A DNA stretch of 64,000 bases from Pseudomonas vanderleydeniana (GCF_014268755.2 NZ_CP077093.1:372001-436000), one strand, 5' to 3'; shown: positions 52,067 through 62,618, numbered from the stretch's first letter. Notes: generated by a model from the letters alone, not told the origin. Numbers and translations: made by a program.

Positions 52067-53251
52067 TCAGGCGGTGGTGGGGCGCAGGGAGTAGGTTTTC
52101 AGTTGGCTGGCGAATTCGCGCAGCGACTGGATGCCGCTGGCCTCGGCCTCGTGGACCCAGTCCTTGATGGCGGCCAGCATGTCGTGGCCATTCGAGCTGG
52201 TCTTGATCCAGATCTGTTGCAGGGCCAGGCGTTTCTCGTAAATTGTCTTGAGCGCCTGGCTGTGTTCGAGCATGCCCTCGATGCGCAGGTGGTGCTTGTC
52301 GCTGAGCAGGCTGGTTTCCCGCGACAGCAGGCGTTTGGCCCGGTGGAATTTCTGGCGTACCGAATGATCGACCTTGGCCAGCTCCTGTTTCACCAGCGGG
52401 CCGATCACCAGCTTGCGGTATTGGGCCATGATCTGGAAGCGGTTGTTGAGGATCGCCATGGCGGTGTCCATGTCCAGGTGACCCTTGCCCTCGACCCGGT
52501 GGGCGATCGGCGCGACACGCTGTACCTTGGCCAGGCGCAGGAAGCTGAAAACCTTGATCCAGGCCCAGCCCAGGTCGAACTCCCACTTTTTCACCGAGAG
52601 CTTGGCCGAGTTGGGGTAGGTGTGGTGGTTGTTGTGCAACTCTTCGCCACCGATCAGGATGCCCCAGGGCATCAGGTTGGTCGCGGCGTCGCGGCATTCG
52701 AAGTTGCGATAGCCGACGGCATGGCCCAGGCCGTTGATCACGCCGGCGGCCCAGAAGGGGATCCACATCATCTGGATCGCCCAGATGGTGATGCCGATGG
52801 CACCGAACAGCAGCAGGTCGATGACGGCCATCAGGGCCACGCCGAGCAGCTTGTAGCGGCTGTAGAGGTTGCGTTCGATCCAGTCGTCCGGGCAGTTCTT
52901 GCCGTAGATGCGCAGTGTCTCGGCATTGCCCGCTTCGGCCCGGTACAGTTCGGCACCGGTGCGCAGCACGGTCGAGAGGCCGAGGATCACCGGACTGTGG
53001 GGATCGTCGACGGTTTCACATTTTGCGTGATGTTTACGGTGGATCGCCGTCCATTCGCGGGTATTCTGTGCCGTGGTCAGCCACAGCCAGAAACGGAAGA
53101 AGTGCTTGAGGCCGCCGTTGAGCTCCAGGGAGCGGTGGGCCGAATAGCGGTGCAGATAAACCGTGACGCCGACAATGGTCACGTGGGTCATCAACAGAGT
53201 GACCGCCACCAGTTGCCAGGCTGACAGGTCAAGAAAACCGTTGTACCACAT
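52067..53251 (-). CDS. desA: Delta-9 fatty acid desaturase
   Basis: The protein has 394 residues. It is a membrane acyl-lipid desaturase introducing a cis double bond into phospholipid acyl chains. The three His boxes are present: HRYSAHRS (about 34-41), HRKHHAK (about 71-77) and HNNHHTY (about 204-210). Two pairs of transmembrane helices fit the family. MWYNGFLDLSAWQLVAVTLLMTHVTIVGV is the conserved Pseudomonas DesA N-terminus, which sets the start at 53251 rather than the further upstream ATG. Its divergent neighbour is the pipA-like gene, the same arrangement as in P. aeruginosa. Confidence 0.95.
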   Translation of the reverse strand: MWYNGFLDLSAWQLVAVTLLMTHVTIVGVTVYLHRYSAHRSLELNGGLKHFFRFWLWLTTAQNTREWTAIHRKHHAKCETVDDPHSPVILGLSTVLRTGAELYRAEAGNAETLRIYGKNCPDDWIERNLYSRYKLLGVALMAVIDLLLFGAIGITIWAIQMMWIPFWAAGVINGLGHAVGYRNFECRDAATNLMPWGILIGGEELHNNHHTYPNSAKLSVKKWEFDLGWAWIKVFSFLRLAKVQRVAPIAHRVEGKGHLDMDTAMAILNNRFQIMAQYRKLVIGPLVKQELAKVDHSVRQKFHRAKRLLSRETSLLSDKHHLRIEGMLEHSQALKTIYEKRLALQQIWIKTSSNGHDMLAAIKDWVHEAEASGIQSLREFASQLKTYSLRPTTA

Positions 53252-53359
53252 AGGCTGTATGGCCCTCGAAAAAGTAAAGAACAGCCGTTGCATTATCACC
53301 GAGCCACCAGAGAAAACCAGTCGCCGTTTCAGATAAGAGTGCCGGGATGTTTCTTACTC

Positions 53360-53365
53360 TATAAT
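53360..53365 (+). promoter_or_regulatory. Consensus -10 hexamer before pipA-like gene
   Basis: TATAAT is a perfect -10, 54 bp before the start codon. No good -35 is seen at the right distance. Confidence 0.35.
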
Positions 53366-53418
53366 TCCGGCCGGTTTGTAGGGCAATTTGGCATTTCTAG
53401 AGGGAATTAGCACCGCTT

Positions 53419-55344
53419 ATGACAACTTCATACCGCAACGCCCTGAAGGCGGGGGTGTTGTACCTGTTGTTATCGATCCTTTGGATCCAGCTTAGCCAGC
53501 AGCTGTTGAGCAGCTTTTTCGATGAGCCAGAGCAACTGGTGCGCTGGCAGATCGTGCGTGGCTACCTGTGGGTCAGTGTCAGCGCGGTGCTGATTTTCCT
53601 GATTCACGCGCGTTACCAGCGGTTCGCCCAGGCCGCCCGCGAGCAGCAGTCCGCGGATGCCGGTGATGACCGAGAGCGCCTGCGCCAGGCCGCGGCGGTG
53701 TTCGACTGCACCCGTGAAGGGGTGCTGGTCACCAATCGCGAGGGGCTGATCGTCCACGTCAACCGGGCGTTCGTCGCCATTACCGGCTACCAGGAGGCCG
53801 AAGTACTGGGCCAGCGCCCGAACCTGTTCAAGTCGGGGCGTCACCCGGCGGAGTTCTACCAGAAGGTCTACCAGGCGCTGGAAGCGAGCGGCGAGTGGAG
53901 TGGCGAGATCTGGAACCGGCGCAAGAGCGGCGAAATCTATCCACAATGGCAGACGATCCGGGCGATCCGTGATGACCACGGTCAGCTCAGCCACTACGTC
54001 GCGGTATTCTCCGACATCAGTGCGATCAAGAACTCGCAGCAGGAGTTGAGCCAGCTGGCACATTACGACCCGCTGACCGGCCTGCCCAACCGCCTGCTGT
54101 TCTCCGACCGGGCAGCCCAGGCCCTGGCCTCGGCGCAGGTGCACAAGCGCGGTTGCGCCCTGCTGCTGATCGACCTCGACCATTTCAAGATCATCAACGA
54201 CAGCCTCGGCCACAACATCGGCGACCAGTTGCTCAAGGCCGTGGGCGAACGCCTGCAGGGGCTGTTCGGCACGGGTATCAGCCTGGCACGGCTGGGCGGC
54301 GACGAGTTTGCCGTGCTGGCCGAGAACTGCCCGCAGGTGGTCCAGGCCGCGGCGCTGGCCCAGCGGGTGATCGAAGGCCTCAGGGAGCCGTTCCAGCTCG
54401 ATGGCCACCAGTTGTTCATCAACGCCAGTATCGGCATCAGCCTGTTCCCCAGCGATGCGCTGAACGCCGAGCAGTTGCTGCGCAACGCCGATTCGGCGCT
54501 GTTCAAGGCCAAGAGCGCCGGCCGCGAAGGCTACGCGCTGTACACCGAGGAGCTGACCGCCCACGCCCAGCACCGCGTGGAAATGGCCGGCGAACTGCGC
54601 CGGGCGCTGGAACAGGGCGAGCTGCGGGTCTACTACCAGCCGGTACACGCCCTGCGGGGCAGCCGGCTGGTCGGGGTCGAGGCGCTGGTGCGCTGGGAGC
54701 ACCCGCAGCGCGGGCTGGTCTCGCCTGGTGAGTTCATCCCGATCGCCGAGCGTACCGGGCTGATCGCCGAGATCGATGCCTGGGTCATGGAGCAGTCCTG
54801 CCGGCAGATGTGCCAGTGGCAGCAGGAGGGGCTGGCGCTGTCGTTCATCGCGGTGAACGTGTCCAGCCGCCTGTTTGCCCGGCGCGAGCTGTACCAGCAG
54901 GTGGCCAAGGTGCTCGACGAAACCGGCCTGGACCCGGCGCTGCTCGAATTGGAAGTGACCGAAAGTGCGGTGATGGACGATCCCGAAGTGGCGTTGGAAC
55001 AACTGCATCGGTTGCGCGAGCTGGGCGTGAGCCTGGCGATCGACGACTTCGGCACCGGGTATTCCTCGTTGTTGCGGCTCAAGCGGTTGCCGGTGCAAAA
55101 GCTCAAGATCGACCAGGGCTTCGTCGCCGGCCTGCCGTGGGACGAGGACGATGCGGCGATCGTCCGGGTGGTGATCGCCCTGGCACAGAGCATGGGCATG
55201 CAGGTGCACGCCGAAGGTATCGAGCAGCAGGAGCAGGCGCGCTTCCTGCTCGAACAGGGTTGCGACCTGGGGCAGGGCTACTGGTTCGGCCGGCCGGTGC
55301 CGGCGCCGAGGCTCGATTGGCAACACTCGCCTGCTATCGCCTGA
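53419..55344 (+). CDS. PAS-GGDEF-EAL cyclic di-GMP enzyme (PipA-like)
   Basis: The protein has 641 residues. Two N-terminal membrane helices (about 10-30 and 50-66) are followed by a PAS domain (about 90-205), GGDEF (about 210-375; motif LGGDEF) and EAL (about 385-635). The EAL part has EALVRW, ELEVTES, DDFGTGYSS, LKIDQGF and AEGIEQQEQ, all residues needed for phosphodiesterase activity. Both domains look intact, so either activity is possible; the P. aeruginosa protein at this locus (PA0285, PipA) is a phosphodiesterase. It lies between desA and oscA, the conserved Pseudomonas order. Confidence 0.93.
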   Translation: MTTSYRNALKAGVLYLLLSILWIQLSQQLLSSFFDEPEQLVRWQIVRGYLWVSVSAVLIFLIHARYQRFAQAAREQQSADAGDDRERLRQAAAVFDCTREGVLVTNREGLIVHVNRAFVAITGYQEAEVLGQRPNLFKSGRHPAEFYQKVYQALEASGEWSGEIWNRRKSGEIYPQWQTIRAIRDDHGQLSHYVAVFSDISAIKNSQQELSQLAHYDPLTGLPNRLLFSDRAAQALASAQVHKRGCALLLIDLDHFKIINDSLGHNIGDQLLKAVGERLQGLFGTGISLARLGGDEFAVLAENCPQVVQAAALAQRVIEGLREPFQLDGHQLFINASIGISLFPSDALNAEQLLRNADSALFKAKSAGREGYALYTEELTAHAQHRVEMAGELRRALEQGELRVYYQPVHALRGSRLVGVEALVRWEHPQRGLVSPGEFIPIAERTGLIAEIDAWVMEQSCRQMCQWQQEGLALSFIAVNVSSRLFARRELYQQVAKVLDETGLDPALLELEVTESAVMDDPEVALEQLHRLRELGVSLAIDDFGTGYSSLLRLKRLPVQKLKIDQGFVAGLPWDEDDAAIVRVVIALAQSMGMQVHAEGIEQQEQARFLLEQGCDLGQGYWFGRPVPAPRLDWQHSPAIA

Positions 55345-55349
55345 CTGGT

Positions 55350-55479
55350 GTGGCGAGGGGGCTTGCCCCCGTTCGGCTGCGAAGCAGCCGTCAATCTGTC
55401 GCTGCGGTTTACCTGAAAAGACGAGGTCGCTGATTTCAGGGGCGCTTCGCACCCCAGCGGGGGCAAGCCCCCTCGCCAC
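55350..55479. repeat. REP/REPIN element
   Basis: The arms GTGGCGAGGGGGCTTGCCCCC and its inverse lie at the two ends of a 130-bp element, each followed by GCTGCGAAGCAGCC- or GGGTGCGAAGCGCCCC-like inner hairpins. It occupies the first half of the 322-bp gap before oscA; the second half is the AT-rich oscA control region. Confidence 0.9.
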
Positions 55480-55560
55480 GAGAGCTCGCCTGTTGCACGG
55501 AATGTTTCAGCCCCTTCGTTTTGCCGGCCCTTTCGTAAGGTGAATTCAGTTATATCAAAA

Positions 55561-55583
55561 TTCTTAAATAGTATTTTTAAGAA
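55561..55583 (+). promoter_or_regulatory. AT-rich control region of oscA, possible CysB site
   Basis: TTCTTAAA-TAGTATT-TTTAAGAA is a perfect 8-bp inverted repeat in a markedly AT-rich stretch (about 55545-55595), in contrast to the GC-rich surroundings. Position before oscA-sbp suggests sulfate-starvation control by CysB, which is inference. Confidence 0.5.
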
Positions 55584-55666
55584 TAACTACGCCTGTCTAA
55601 GATTGCTCCAACGCCATAAAGCAGTGCCGCCACTGCCGCGGCAACTCTCATTTCAGGAGCACGACC

Positions 55667-55849
55667 ATGAGCGCATCTCTGCGTAGCGTTGACGGCCAGG
55701 ACGAAGCAACCATTCTGCGTGAGATTCAGAGCGCCTTGCGCGACCTGCGTTTCGGCGCGGTCGAGATCACCGTGCACAACGCCCAGGTGGTGCAGATCGA
55801 GCGCAAGGAAAAATTCCGCCTGCAGAACCCCGGCAACAAGCCCAGCTGA
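55667..55849 (+). CDS. oscA: OscA, YezD-family small protein
   Basis: The protein has 60 residues. It carries the YezD (DUF2292) pattern ILREIQSALRDLRFGAVEITVHNAQVVQIERKEKFRL. In pseudomonads oscA lies upstream of sbp and is needed for growth on organosulfur compounds; the biochemical role is unknown. ATG 55667 follows AGGAG at 7 nt. It is probably cotranscribed with the sulfate importer downstream (162-bp gap). Confidence 0.93.
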   Translation: MSASLRSVDGQDEATILREIQSALRDLRFGAVEITVHNAQVVQIERKEKFRLQNPGNKPS

Positions 55850-56011
55850 ACATCGCTACACCCTCTGAGCCCTCAGAGGCCCGACTGGTCAACCAGAGGG
55901 CGCATCCTTCAATGCCCCCCCTCTACGAAAGACAGCAGCGTTCAGGCTCGAATGCGGACCTGATGCGCCATAAGAAAAAGCCAATACCTCATATTTTTCG
56001 GGAGCTTCACC

Positions 56012-57022
56012 ATGTCGTCGATTCGCCGTTACGCCCTGGCCGCGCTCGCCAGCGCCGTGTTTGCCGGTTCCGCCGTTGCCAAGGATTACGAACTGCTCAA
56101 CGTGTCCTATGACCCGACCCGTGAGCTGTACCAGGACTACAACGCCGAATTCACCAGCTTCTGGAAGCAGGCCCATCCCGGCGACAACGTGAAGATCCAG
56201 CAGTCCCACGGTGGCTCCGGCAAACAGGGCCGCGCGGTGATCGACGGCCTGCGCGCCGACGTGGTGACCCTGGCCCTGGCCGGCGACATCGACGAAATCG
56301 CCAAGCTCGGCAAGACCCTGCCCGAGGACTGGCAGAAGCGCCTGCCGGACGCCAGCACCCCGTACACCTCGACCATCGTGTTCCTGGTGCGCAAGGGCAA
56401 CCCGAAAGGCATCAAGGACTGGGGCGACCTGATCAAGAAAGACGTGTCGGTCATCACCCCGAACCCGAAAACCTCCGGCGGCGCCCGCTGGAACTTCCTC
56501 GCGGCCTGGGCCTACGGCCTGAAATCCGGCGGCAGCGAAGCCAAGGCCGAGGAATACGTGAAGGAGCTGTTCAAGCACGTGCCGGTCCTGGACACCGGGG
56601 CTCGCGGCTCGACCATCACCTTCGTCAACAACGGCCAGGGCGACGTCCTGCTGGCCTGGGAAAACGAAGCCTTCCTGGCACTGAAGGAAGACGGCGGCGC
56701 CGACAAGTTCGACATCGTCGTGCCGTCCCTGTCGATCCTCGCCGAGCCACCGGTCGCGGTGGTCGACAAGAACGCCGAGAAGAAGGGCAACACCGAGATC
56801 GCCACCGAGTACCTCAAGCACCTGTACAGCCCGGCCGGTCAGGAAATTGCCGCGAAGAACTTCTACCGTCCGCGTGACGAGAAGGTTGCCGCCAAGTACG
56901 AGAAGCAGTTCCCGAAACTGCAACTGGTGACTATCGACAAGGACTTCGGCGGCTGGAAGACTGCCCAACCGAAATTCTTCAATGACGGTGGCGTGTTCGA
57001 CAAGATCTACCAGGCCCAGTGA
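56012..57022 (+). CDS. sbp: Sulfate-binding periplasmic protein
   Basis: The protein has 336 residues. The signal peptide (about 1-23, ending AVA) is followed by [56 protein letters not shown] and [21 protein letters not shown], the sulfate/thiosulfate-binding signatures of Sbp/CysP. It captures sulfate for the CysTWA importer. ATG 56012 follows GGGAG at 8 nt. A terminator-like hairpin separates it from cysT, probably allowing more binding protein than permease to be made. Confidence 0.97.
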   Translation: MSSIRRYALAALASAVFAGSAVAKDYELLNVSYDPTRELYQDYNAEFTSFWKQAHPGDNVKIQQSHGGSGKQGRAVIDGLRADVVTLALAGDIDEIAKLGKTLPEDWQKRLPDASTPYTSTIVFLVRKGNPKGIKDWGDLIKKDVSVITPNPKTSGGARWNFLAAWAYGLKSGGSEAKAEEYVKELFKHVPVLDTGARGSTITFVNNGQGDVLLAWENEAFLALKEDGGADKFDIVVPSLSILAEPPVAVVDKNAEKKGNTEIATEYLKHLYSPAGQEIAAKNFYRPRDEKVAAKYEKQFPKLQLVTIDKDFGGWKTAQPKFFNDGGVFDKIYQAQ

Positions 57023-57057
57023 CCGGGATCGGTAGTCTGAAATAAGCCAAGCTCAGG

Positions 57058-57081
57058 GCCCCGGATTGCATTCGGGGCTTT
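57058..57081 (+). terminator. Hairpin between sbp and cysT
   Basis: GCCCCG pairs with CGGGGC around a 9-nt loop, followed by TTTC. It is probably a partial terminator within the operon. Confidence 0.6.
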
Positions 57082-57105
57082 CGTGCATCAAAACCAAGGA
57101 CTCTT

Positions 57106-57924
57106 ATGTCGCGTCGTATCTCCCCCGTCATACCCGGCTTCGGGCTGACGCTGGGCTACACCTTGGTGTACCTCAGCCTGATTGTGCTCATACCGCTGGC
57201 GGCGATGTTCGTGCATGCCGCCCAACTCACCTGGGACCAGTTCTGGAACATCATCTCGGCGCCACGGGTGATCGCGGCGCTGAAGCTGAGCTTCGGCACC
57301 GCCCTGTACGCGGCGATCATCAACGGCATCATCGGCACGCTGCTGGCCTGGGTGCTGGTGCGCTACACCTTCCCCGGTCGCAAGATCATCGATGCGATGG
57401 TCGACCTGCCGTTCGCCCTGCCCACCGCCGTCGCCGGTATCGCGCTGACCGCGCTGTACACCCCGACCGGGCTGGTCGGACAGTTCGCCGCCGACCTGGG
57501 CTTCAAGATCGCCTACACCCCGCTGGGCATCACCCTGGCGCTGACCTTCGTGACCCTGCCGTTCGTGGTCCGCACGGTCCAGCCGGTGCTGGCCGACATC
57601 CCTCGTGAGGTCGAGGAGGCTGCGGCCTGCCTGGGTGCCAGGCCGTTGCAGGTGTTCCGCCATATCCTCGTGCCGGCGCTGCTGCCCGCCTGGCTGACCG
57701 GCTTCGCCCTGGCCTTTGCCCGGGGCGTCGGCGAGTATGGTTCGGTGATCTTCATCGCCGGCAACATGCCGATGAAGACCGAGATCCTGCCGCTGCTGAT
57801 CATGGTCAAGCTCGACCAGTACGACTACACCGGCGCAACCTCCATCGGCGTGCTGATGCTGGTGGTTTCCTTTGTCCTGTTGCTGCTGATCAACCTGCTG
57901 CAGCGGCGTATCGAAACCCCATAA
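57106..57924 (+). CDS. cysT: Sulfate ABC transporter permease CysT
   Basis: The protein has 272 residues with six transmembrane helices. The EAA loop lies at EVEEAAACLGARPLQVFRHILVPALLPAWLTG (about 166-200). PFALPTAVAGIALTALYTPTG is typical of CysT (also called CysU). It pairs with CysW to form the channel of the sulfate/thiosulfate importer. ATG 57106 follows AAGGA. cysW starts 12 bp after the stop. Confidence 0.96.
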   Translation: MSRRISPVIPGFGLTLGYTLVYLSLIVLIPLAAMFVHAAQLTWDQFWNIISAPRVIAALKLSFGTALYAAIINGIIGTLLAWVLVRYTFPGRKIIDAMVDLPFALPTAVAGIALTALYTPTGLVGQFAADLGFKIAYTPLGITLALTFVTLPFVVRTVQPVLADIPREVEEAAACLGARPLQVFRHILVPALLPAWLTGFALAFARGVGEYGSVIFIAGNMPMKTEILPLLIMVKLDQYDYTGATSIGVLMLVVSFVLLLLINLLQRRIETP

Positions 57925-57936
57925 GGAGGCGCGAAC

Positions 57937-58809
57937 ATGTCCCAATCGTCCATTGCGGCCGCTTCCTCGGCCAATGCCGCGCGGCGTGGCAGCGCCACCT
58001 CGCGGCTCGTGTTGATCAGCCTCGGCTGGCTGGTCTTCGCGCTGTTCCTGCTGTTGCCGCTGTTCATCGTGGTGTCCCAGGGCCTCAAGCTCGGCCTGGG
58101 TGCGTTCTTCACCGCGATCTTCGAGCCCGATGCGCTGTCGGCGCTGAAACTGACGGTGATCGCGGTGCTGATCTCGGTGCCGCTGAACCTGGTGTTCGGC
58201 GTCAGCGCCGCCTGGTGCGTGAGCAAGTACAGCTTCCGCGGCAAGAGCATCCTGGTGACCCTGATCGACCTGCCATTCTCGGTCTCGCCGGTGATCGCCG
58301 GCCTGGTCTACGTGCTGATGTTCGGTGCCCAGGGGCTGTTCGGCCCGTGGCTGGTCGACCATGACATCCAGATCGTCTTCGCCCTGCCGGGCATCGTCCT
58401 GGCGACCATCTTCGTCACCGTGCCCTTCGTCGCCCGTGAACTGATCCCGCTGATGCAGGAACAGGGCACCCAGGAAGAAGAGGCCGCCCGGTTGCTGGGC
58501 GCCAATGGCTGGCAGATGTTCTGGCATGTCACCGTGCCGAACATCAAGTGGGGCTTGATCTACGGCGTGGTGCTCTGCACGGCGCGGGCGATGGGCGAGT
58601 TCGGCGCGGTGTCGGTGGTTTCCGGGCACATTCGCGGGGTGACCAACACCTTGCCGCTGCACGTCGAGATCCTCTACAACGAATACAACCACGTGGCCGC
58701 GTTCGCCGTGGCGAGCCTGTTGCTGATCCTGGCGCTCTTCATCCTGCTGCTCAAGCAGTGGAGCGAAAACCGTATCAACCGCCTGCGCGCCAGCGCCGCG
58801 GAGGAATAA
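57937..58809 (+). CDS. cysW: Sulfate ABC transporter permease CysW
   Basis: The protein has 290 residues with six transmembrane helices after a Ser/Ala-rich leader. The EAA loop is [32 protein letters not shown] (about 183-213). [23 protein letters not shown] is the CysW signature. It is the second channel subunit. It is preceded by AAGGAGG, and its last codons carry the ribosome site of cysA. Confidence 0.96.
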   Translation: MSQSSIAAASSANAARRGSATSRLVLISLGWLVFALFLLLPLFIVVSQGLKLGLGAFFTAIFEPDALSALKLTVIAVLISVPLNLVFGVSAAWCVSKYSFRGKSILVTLIDLPFSVSPVIAGLVYVLMFGAQGLFGPWLVDHDIQIVFALPGIVLATIFVTVPFVARELIPLMQEQGTQEEEAARLLGANGWQMFWHVTVPNIKWGLIYGVVLCTARAMGEFGAVSVVSGHIRGVTNTLPLHVEILYNEYNHVAAFAVASLLLILALFILLLKQWSENRINRLRASAAEE

Positions 58810-58812
58810 GTC

Positions 58813-59802
<990 letters not shown>

Positions 59803-59856
59803 CAGGGCGCTGGGCGGTATTTGGGGCAGGTCACCTTCTTGAGACGAGTGGTCTTG

Positions 59857-60004
59857 TGTGGCGAGTGGGCTTGCCCACGCTGGGCTGCGAAGCGGCCCTA
59901 AAACCCGTGATCGCGTTGTGTCAGACAGAATGAGGCGCCTGGCTTTAGGGGCGCTTCGCGCCCCAGCGTGGCGGTGCGGCGTCCCGACAAGCCCACTCGC
60001 CACA
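59857..60004. repeat. REP/REPIN element with 16-bp variant arm
   Basis: The left arm is GTGGCGAGTGGGCTTGCCCAC and the right arm is CAAGCCCACTCGCCACA. The right arm bears CGGTGCGGCGTCCCGA, the inverse of the variant in the element at 22571-22720. Confidence 0.88.
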
Positions 60005-60057
60005 GAAGGCCCTCTGCTACAGAGAGCCTTTCCCCACAAACCCGGTTACCGCTCCAA

Positions 60058-60582
60058 TCAGGCCGCCGCGCGCTTCTCGCGCAACTGCACCACCCCCGCC
60101 CGCGCCTCGATCTCCTGCTTGAGCGCCTTGCGCAGCCCCAGCAGGAACGCCAGCTCGGCGACCACGAACAACGGCCCGACGATCAGCCCGCTGATGTCGT
60201 CGACGAACGCCGGCTTGCGTCCCTCGTAGTAATGCCCGATGAACTGGATCACCCAGCCGACCACGAACAGACCGATCCCGGCGCTCAACCAGACCATCGT
60301 GCTCTGTGCGGCGATCGTCTGGCCTAGCCAAACGGATAGGCCCAGCAGCACCGTCATCAGCACCCCGAGGGCCACTTCCAGGCGCAGGTAGAACCATGCC
60401 GAAGCCACCGTCAGAAGTACCGCAGGGGTCAGCCAGAGCCCGGCCACCGGCCATCCAGGGCGCGACAGCAGGGTCGCGACGGCGATCACGATCAGCGGGA
60501 TTCCGATGAAATGGCTGGCAATATTCCGCGGATCACGGTGGTACGCCGCATATTGACTGAGATGCTCGACGAGGTTTTTCAT
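60058..60582 (-). CDS. DUF962 / Mpo1-like membrane protein
   Basis: The protein has 174 residues and four or five hydrophobic segments. The family signatures are NIASHFIGIPLIVIA (about 20-34) and QFIGHYYEGRKPAFVDD (about 112-128), with the His residues that in yeast Mpo1 belong to a dioxygenase acting on 2-hydroxy fatty acids. The bacterial role is not established. It stands alone on the minus strand, divergent from the Crp/Fnr gene. Confidence 0.9.
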   Translation of the reverse strand: MKNLVEHLSQYAAYHRDPRNIASHFIGIPLIVIAVATLLSRPGWPVAGLWLTPAVLLTVASAWFYLRLEVALGVLMTVLLGLSVWLGQTIAAQSTMVWLSAGIGLFVVGWVIQFIGHYYEGRKPAFVDDISGLIVGPLFVVAELAFLLGLRKALKQEIEARAGVVQLREKRAAA

Positions 60583-60668
60583 TGTTATTCCTCCTGTAGG
60601 GTGATGGGATCATGCCCTGCTCGAAAACTTTGCGCTGTCGGCTACCCGACAATCGTCTCGGAGTTCCC

Positions 60669-61355
60669 ATGGAAGTATCTGCCTGGCGTTCACGCCTGCT
60701 GACGGGTCACTGGTTCAGCAATCTGCCGGCTCACTTGCAGGATAGCCTGCTGGCGGCGGCCAAGGGCCGGCGCCTGACGCCTGGCCAGCGGCTGTTCAAG
60801 CGCGGCGACCCGCCCTGCGGCCTTTACGCGGTGCTCGAAGGCTCGGTACGGGTCGGTGCGGTCAGCGAGAAGGGCAAGGAAGCCCTGCTGAGCGTGATCG
60901 AGTTGCCGTACTGGTTCGGCGAGATCTCGTTGTTCGACGGCCTGCCGCGTACCCACGACGCCTATGCGGTGGGCCATACCATCCTGCTGCAGGTGCCGCA
61001 GGGCGTGTTGCTGCAACTGCTGGATGAACATCCCGAGTACTGGCGGCATTTCGCCCTGTTGATGAGCCAGAAACTGCGGCTGACCTTCATCGGCCTGGAG
61101 CAGCTGAGCCTGCTGCCGGCCCGCGCGCGGCTGGCACACCGGCTGCTGCAGATCGCCGAGGGTTATGGCGAGCTCAACCACTCGCGACAATTGATCCCGC
61201 TGTCCCAGGACCAGTTGGCCTCGATGCTGTCACTGACGCGGCAGACGACCAACCAGATCCTCAAGGGGTTTCAGGACGAGGGCATCGTGCACCTGAACTA
61301 TGGCGAAATCGAGATCATCGACCTGGCGCGCCTGCGGGCTGCCGCTGAAAGCTGA
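60669..61355 (+). CDS. Crp/Fnr family transcriptional regulator
   Basis: The protein has 228 residues. The cyclic-nucleotide-binding fold (about 12-130: LTPGQRLFKRGDPPCGLYAVLEGSVRVG, then FGEISLFDGLPRTHDA) is followed by a winged helix (about 150-220) with LSQDQLASMLSLTRQTTNQILKGFQDEGIV as recognition element. It has no N-terminal Cys cluster, so it is not an Fnr-type iron-sulfur sensor. The PxRTHDA at the phosphate cassette keeps the Arg but the ligand is uncertain. ATG 60669 is the likely start; the frame extends upstream without coding character. Confidence 0.9.
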   Translation: MEVSAWRSRLLTGHWFSNLPAHLQDSLLAAAKGRRLTPGQRLFKRGDPPCGLYAVLEGSVRVGAVSEKGKEALLSVIELPYWFGEISLFDGLPRTHDAYAVGHTILLQVPQGVLLQLLDEHPEYWRHFALLMSQKLRLTFIGLEQLSLLPARARLAHRLLQIAEGYGELNHSRQLIPLSQDQLASMLSLTRQTTNQILKGFQDEGIVHLNYGEIEIIDLARLRAAAES

Positions 61356-61398
61356 TCTGTGGAGGTTCCATGGTTGTGGGCAGGCTTTGTGGGCCTAT

Positions 61399-61580
61399 TC
61401 GCGGATAAATCCGGCTCCCACGGTCCTGCTGCGTCTGCCTTAGTTCCTGGGAGACTGTTCTGCCGCTCATCAGTTGCGGGCTAAAGACAGTTGGCTCCCA
61501 CAAGGTTCGTGACTTTCGCAAAGGCTGTGCACACCACAACTGTGGGAGCCGGCGGTCCGGCGCCCCGGTTTATCCGCGAA
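61399..61580. repeat. Inverted REP-like pair (second family)
   Basis: TTCGCGGATAAATCCGGCTC at 61399 and GGTTTATCCGCGAA ending at 61580 are inverted, each joined to a GTGGGAGCC edge. This is a different REP family from the GTGGCGAG elements. The 258-bp gap 61356-61613 holds nothing else visible. Confidence 0.7.
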
Positions 61581-61613
61581 GGCGTCCCTGAGCCTTGCCA
61601 AGGCTCCAGCGCC

Positions 61614-62618
61614 TCAACGCAAACCGTCGCGAAACTGCCCCGGCGTGAGCCCGGTCCAGCGCTTGAATGCCCGGCTGAAGCTGCTGGTATCGGCAAACCC
61701 CAGCAGGTAGCTGATTTCACTCAGTGAGCACTGCGGATCGCGCAGGTGCAGCAGCGCCAGGTTCTCCCGGCATTCGTTGAGCAGCGTGTCATAGCGGCAG
61801 CCCTCGTCGGCCAGGTGCCGCTGCAGGCTGCGCAGGCTCAGGTGCAGGGCCTGGGCGATGCGTTCGGCCGACGGTTCGCCTTCCGGCAACTGCGCCTCGA
61901 TGGCCTGGCGCACCTTGCGTTCCCAGGTCAGCGGCTTGAGCTGCGCCAGGGTGCGATTGAGCACTGCCTCGTTGTGTTCGGCCAGCTCCGGGTTGGCGTC
62001 GTCCAGGTGGCTGTCGAAGTCGCTGCAGGCGAACTCCAGGCGATCCTCGGCGGCGGCGAAGTACACCGGTGCGCGGAACACCGTGTGCCAGGGCTTGGGA
62101 TCGGCCGGTTCGGTGCGCCGCAAGTGCACGGCCAGTGGCGCATATTCGCGGCCCAGGCGGTTGCGGCAGGTGCGTACGTAGATCGCCGCGAACGCGTCGA
62201 TGGCTTCCGGGGCCGGCTCGGGGCTGTCCTTGGGGACCCGCAGGTAGAAGCAGTAGCGCTCGCCTTCACGGCTCAGTTCCAGCTCCAGGGCGTCGCTGAC
62301 CACCGGGTGATACCGCACGATCCGTTCGAATACCTCGCGCAGGCTGCCGCTGGCGACCAGCGCATAACCGAGGGCATGAAAGGTGGTCGGGCTGACGAAC
62401 CGCGACACCCGCAGGCCGATTGCCGGGTCGCCGCTGTTTGCGACCGCCAGTTGCCACAGGCGGGTGGTGGCCGACAGCGGGTAGCGGGCGTTGGGATCGT
62501 CCATCAGCTGCGGGTCGACCCCGGCCTCGCGGCACAGGGATGCGCTGTCGAGTCCAAGGGCGTCGAGCTGCTTGCGCAGGGCGCGGGTCCAGCTGGAAAG
62601 CGAGGTCGGTTCAGGCAT
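61614..62618 (-). CDS. AraC family transcriptional regulator
   Basis: The protein has 334 residues. The N-terminal half is the arabinose-binding-like ligand domain (PF12625 type: LCREAGVDPQLMDDPNARYPLSATTRLWQLAVANSGDPAIGLRVS). The C-terminal HTH_18 (about 235-330) has ERIAQALHLSLRSLQRHLADEGCRYDTLLNECR and SEISYLLGFADTSSFSRAFKRWTGLTPGQFR. The start at 62618 was chosen as the conserved N-terminus (MPEPTSLSSWTRAL); the frame is open far upstream antisense to the desaturase. It is divergent from the desaturase with 96 bp between, so it likely controls that gene. Confidence 0.93.
   Translation of the reverse strand: MPEPTSLSSWTRALRKQLDALGLDSASLCREAGVDPQLMDDPNARYPLSATTRLWQLAVANSGDPAIGLRVSRFVSPTTFHALGYALVASGSLREVFERIVRYHPVVSDALELELSREGERYCFYLRVPKDSPEPAPEAIDAFAAIYVRTCRNRLGREYAPLAVHLRRTEPADPKPWHTVFRAPVYFAAAEDRLEFACSDFDSHLDDANPELAEHNEAVLNRTLAQLKPLTWERKVRQAIEAQLPEGEPSAERIAQALHLSLRSLQRHLADEGCRYDTLLNECRENLALLHLRDPQCSLSEISYLLGFADTSSFSRAFKRWTGLTPGQFRDGLR

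Noticed and set aside
55561..55583. Riboswitch before oscA
   Set aside because: The AT-rich inverted repeat is a simple short palindrome without a conserved aptamer-like fold; a protein-binding site is more likely.
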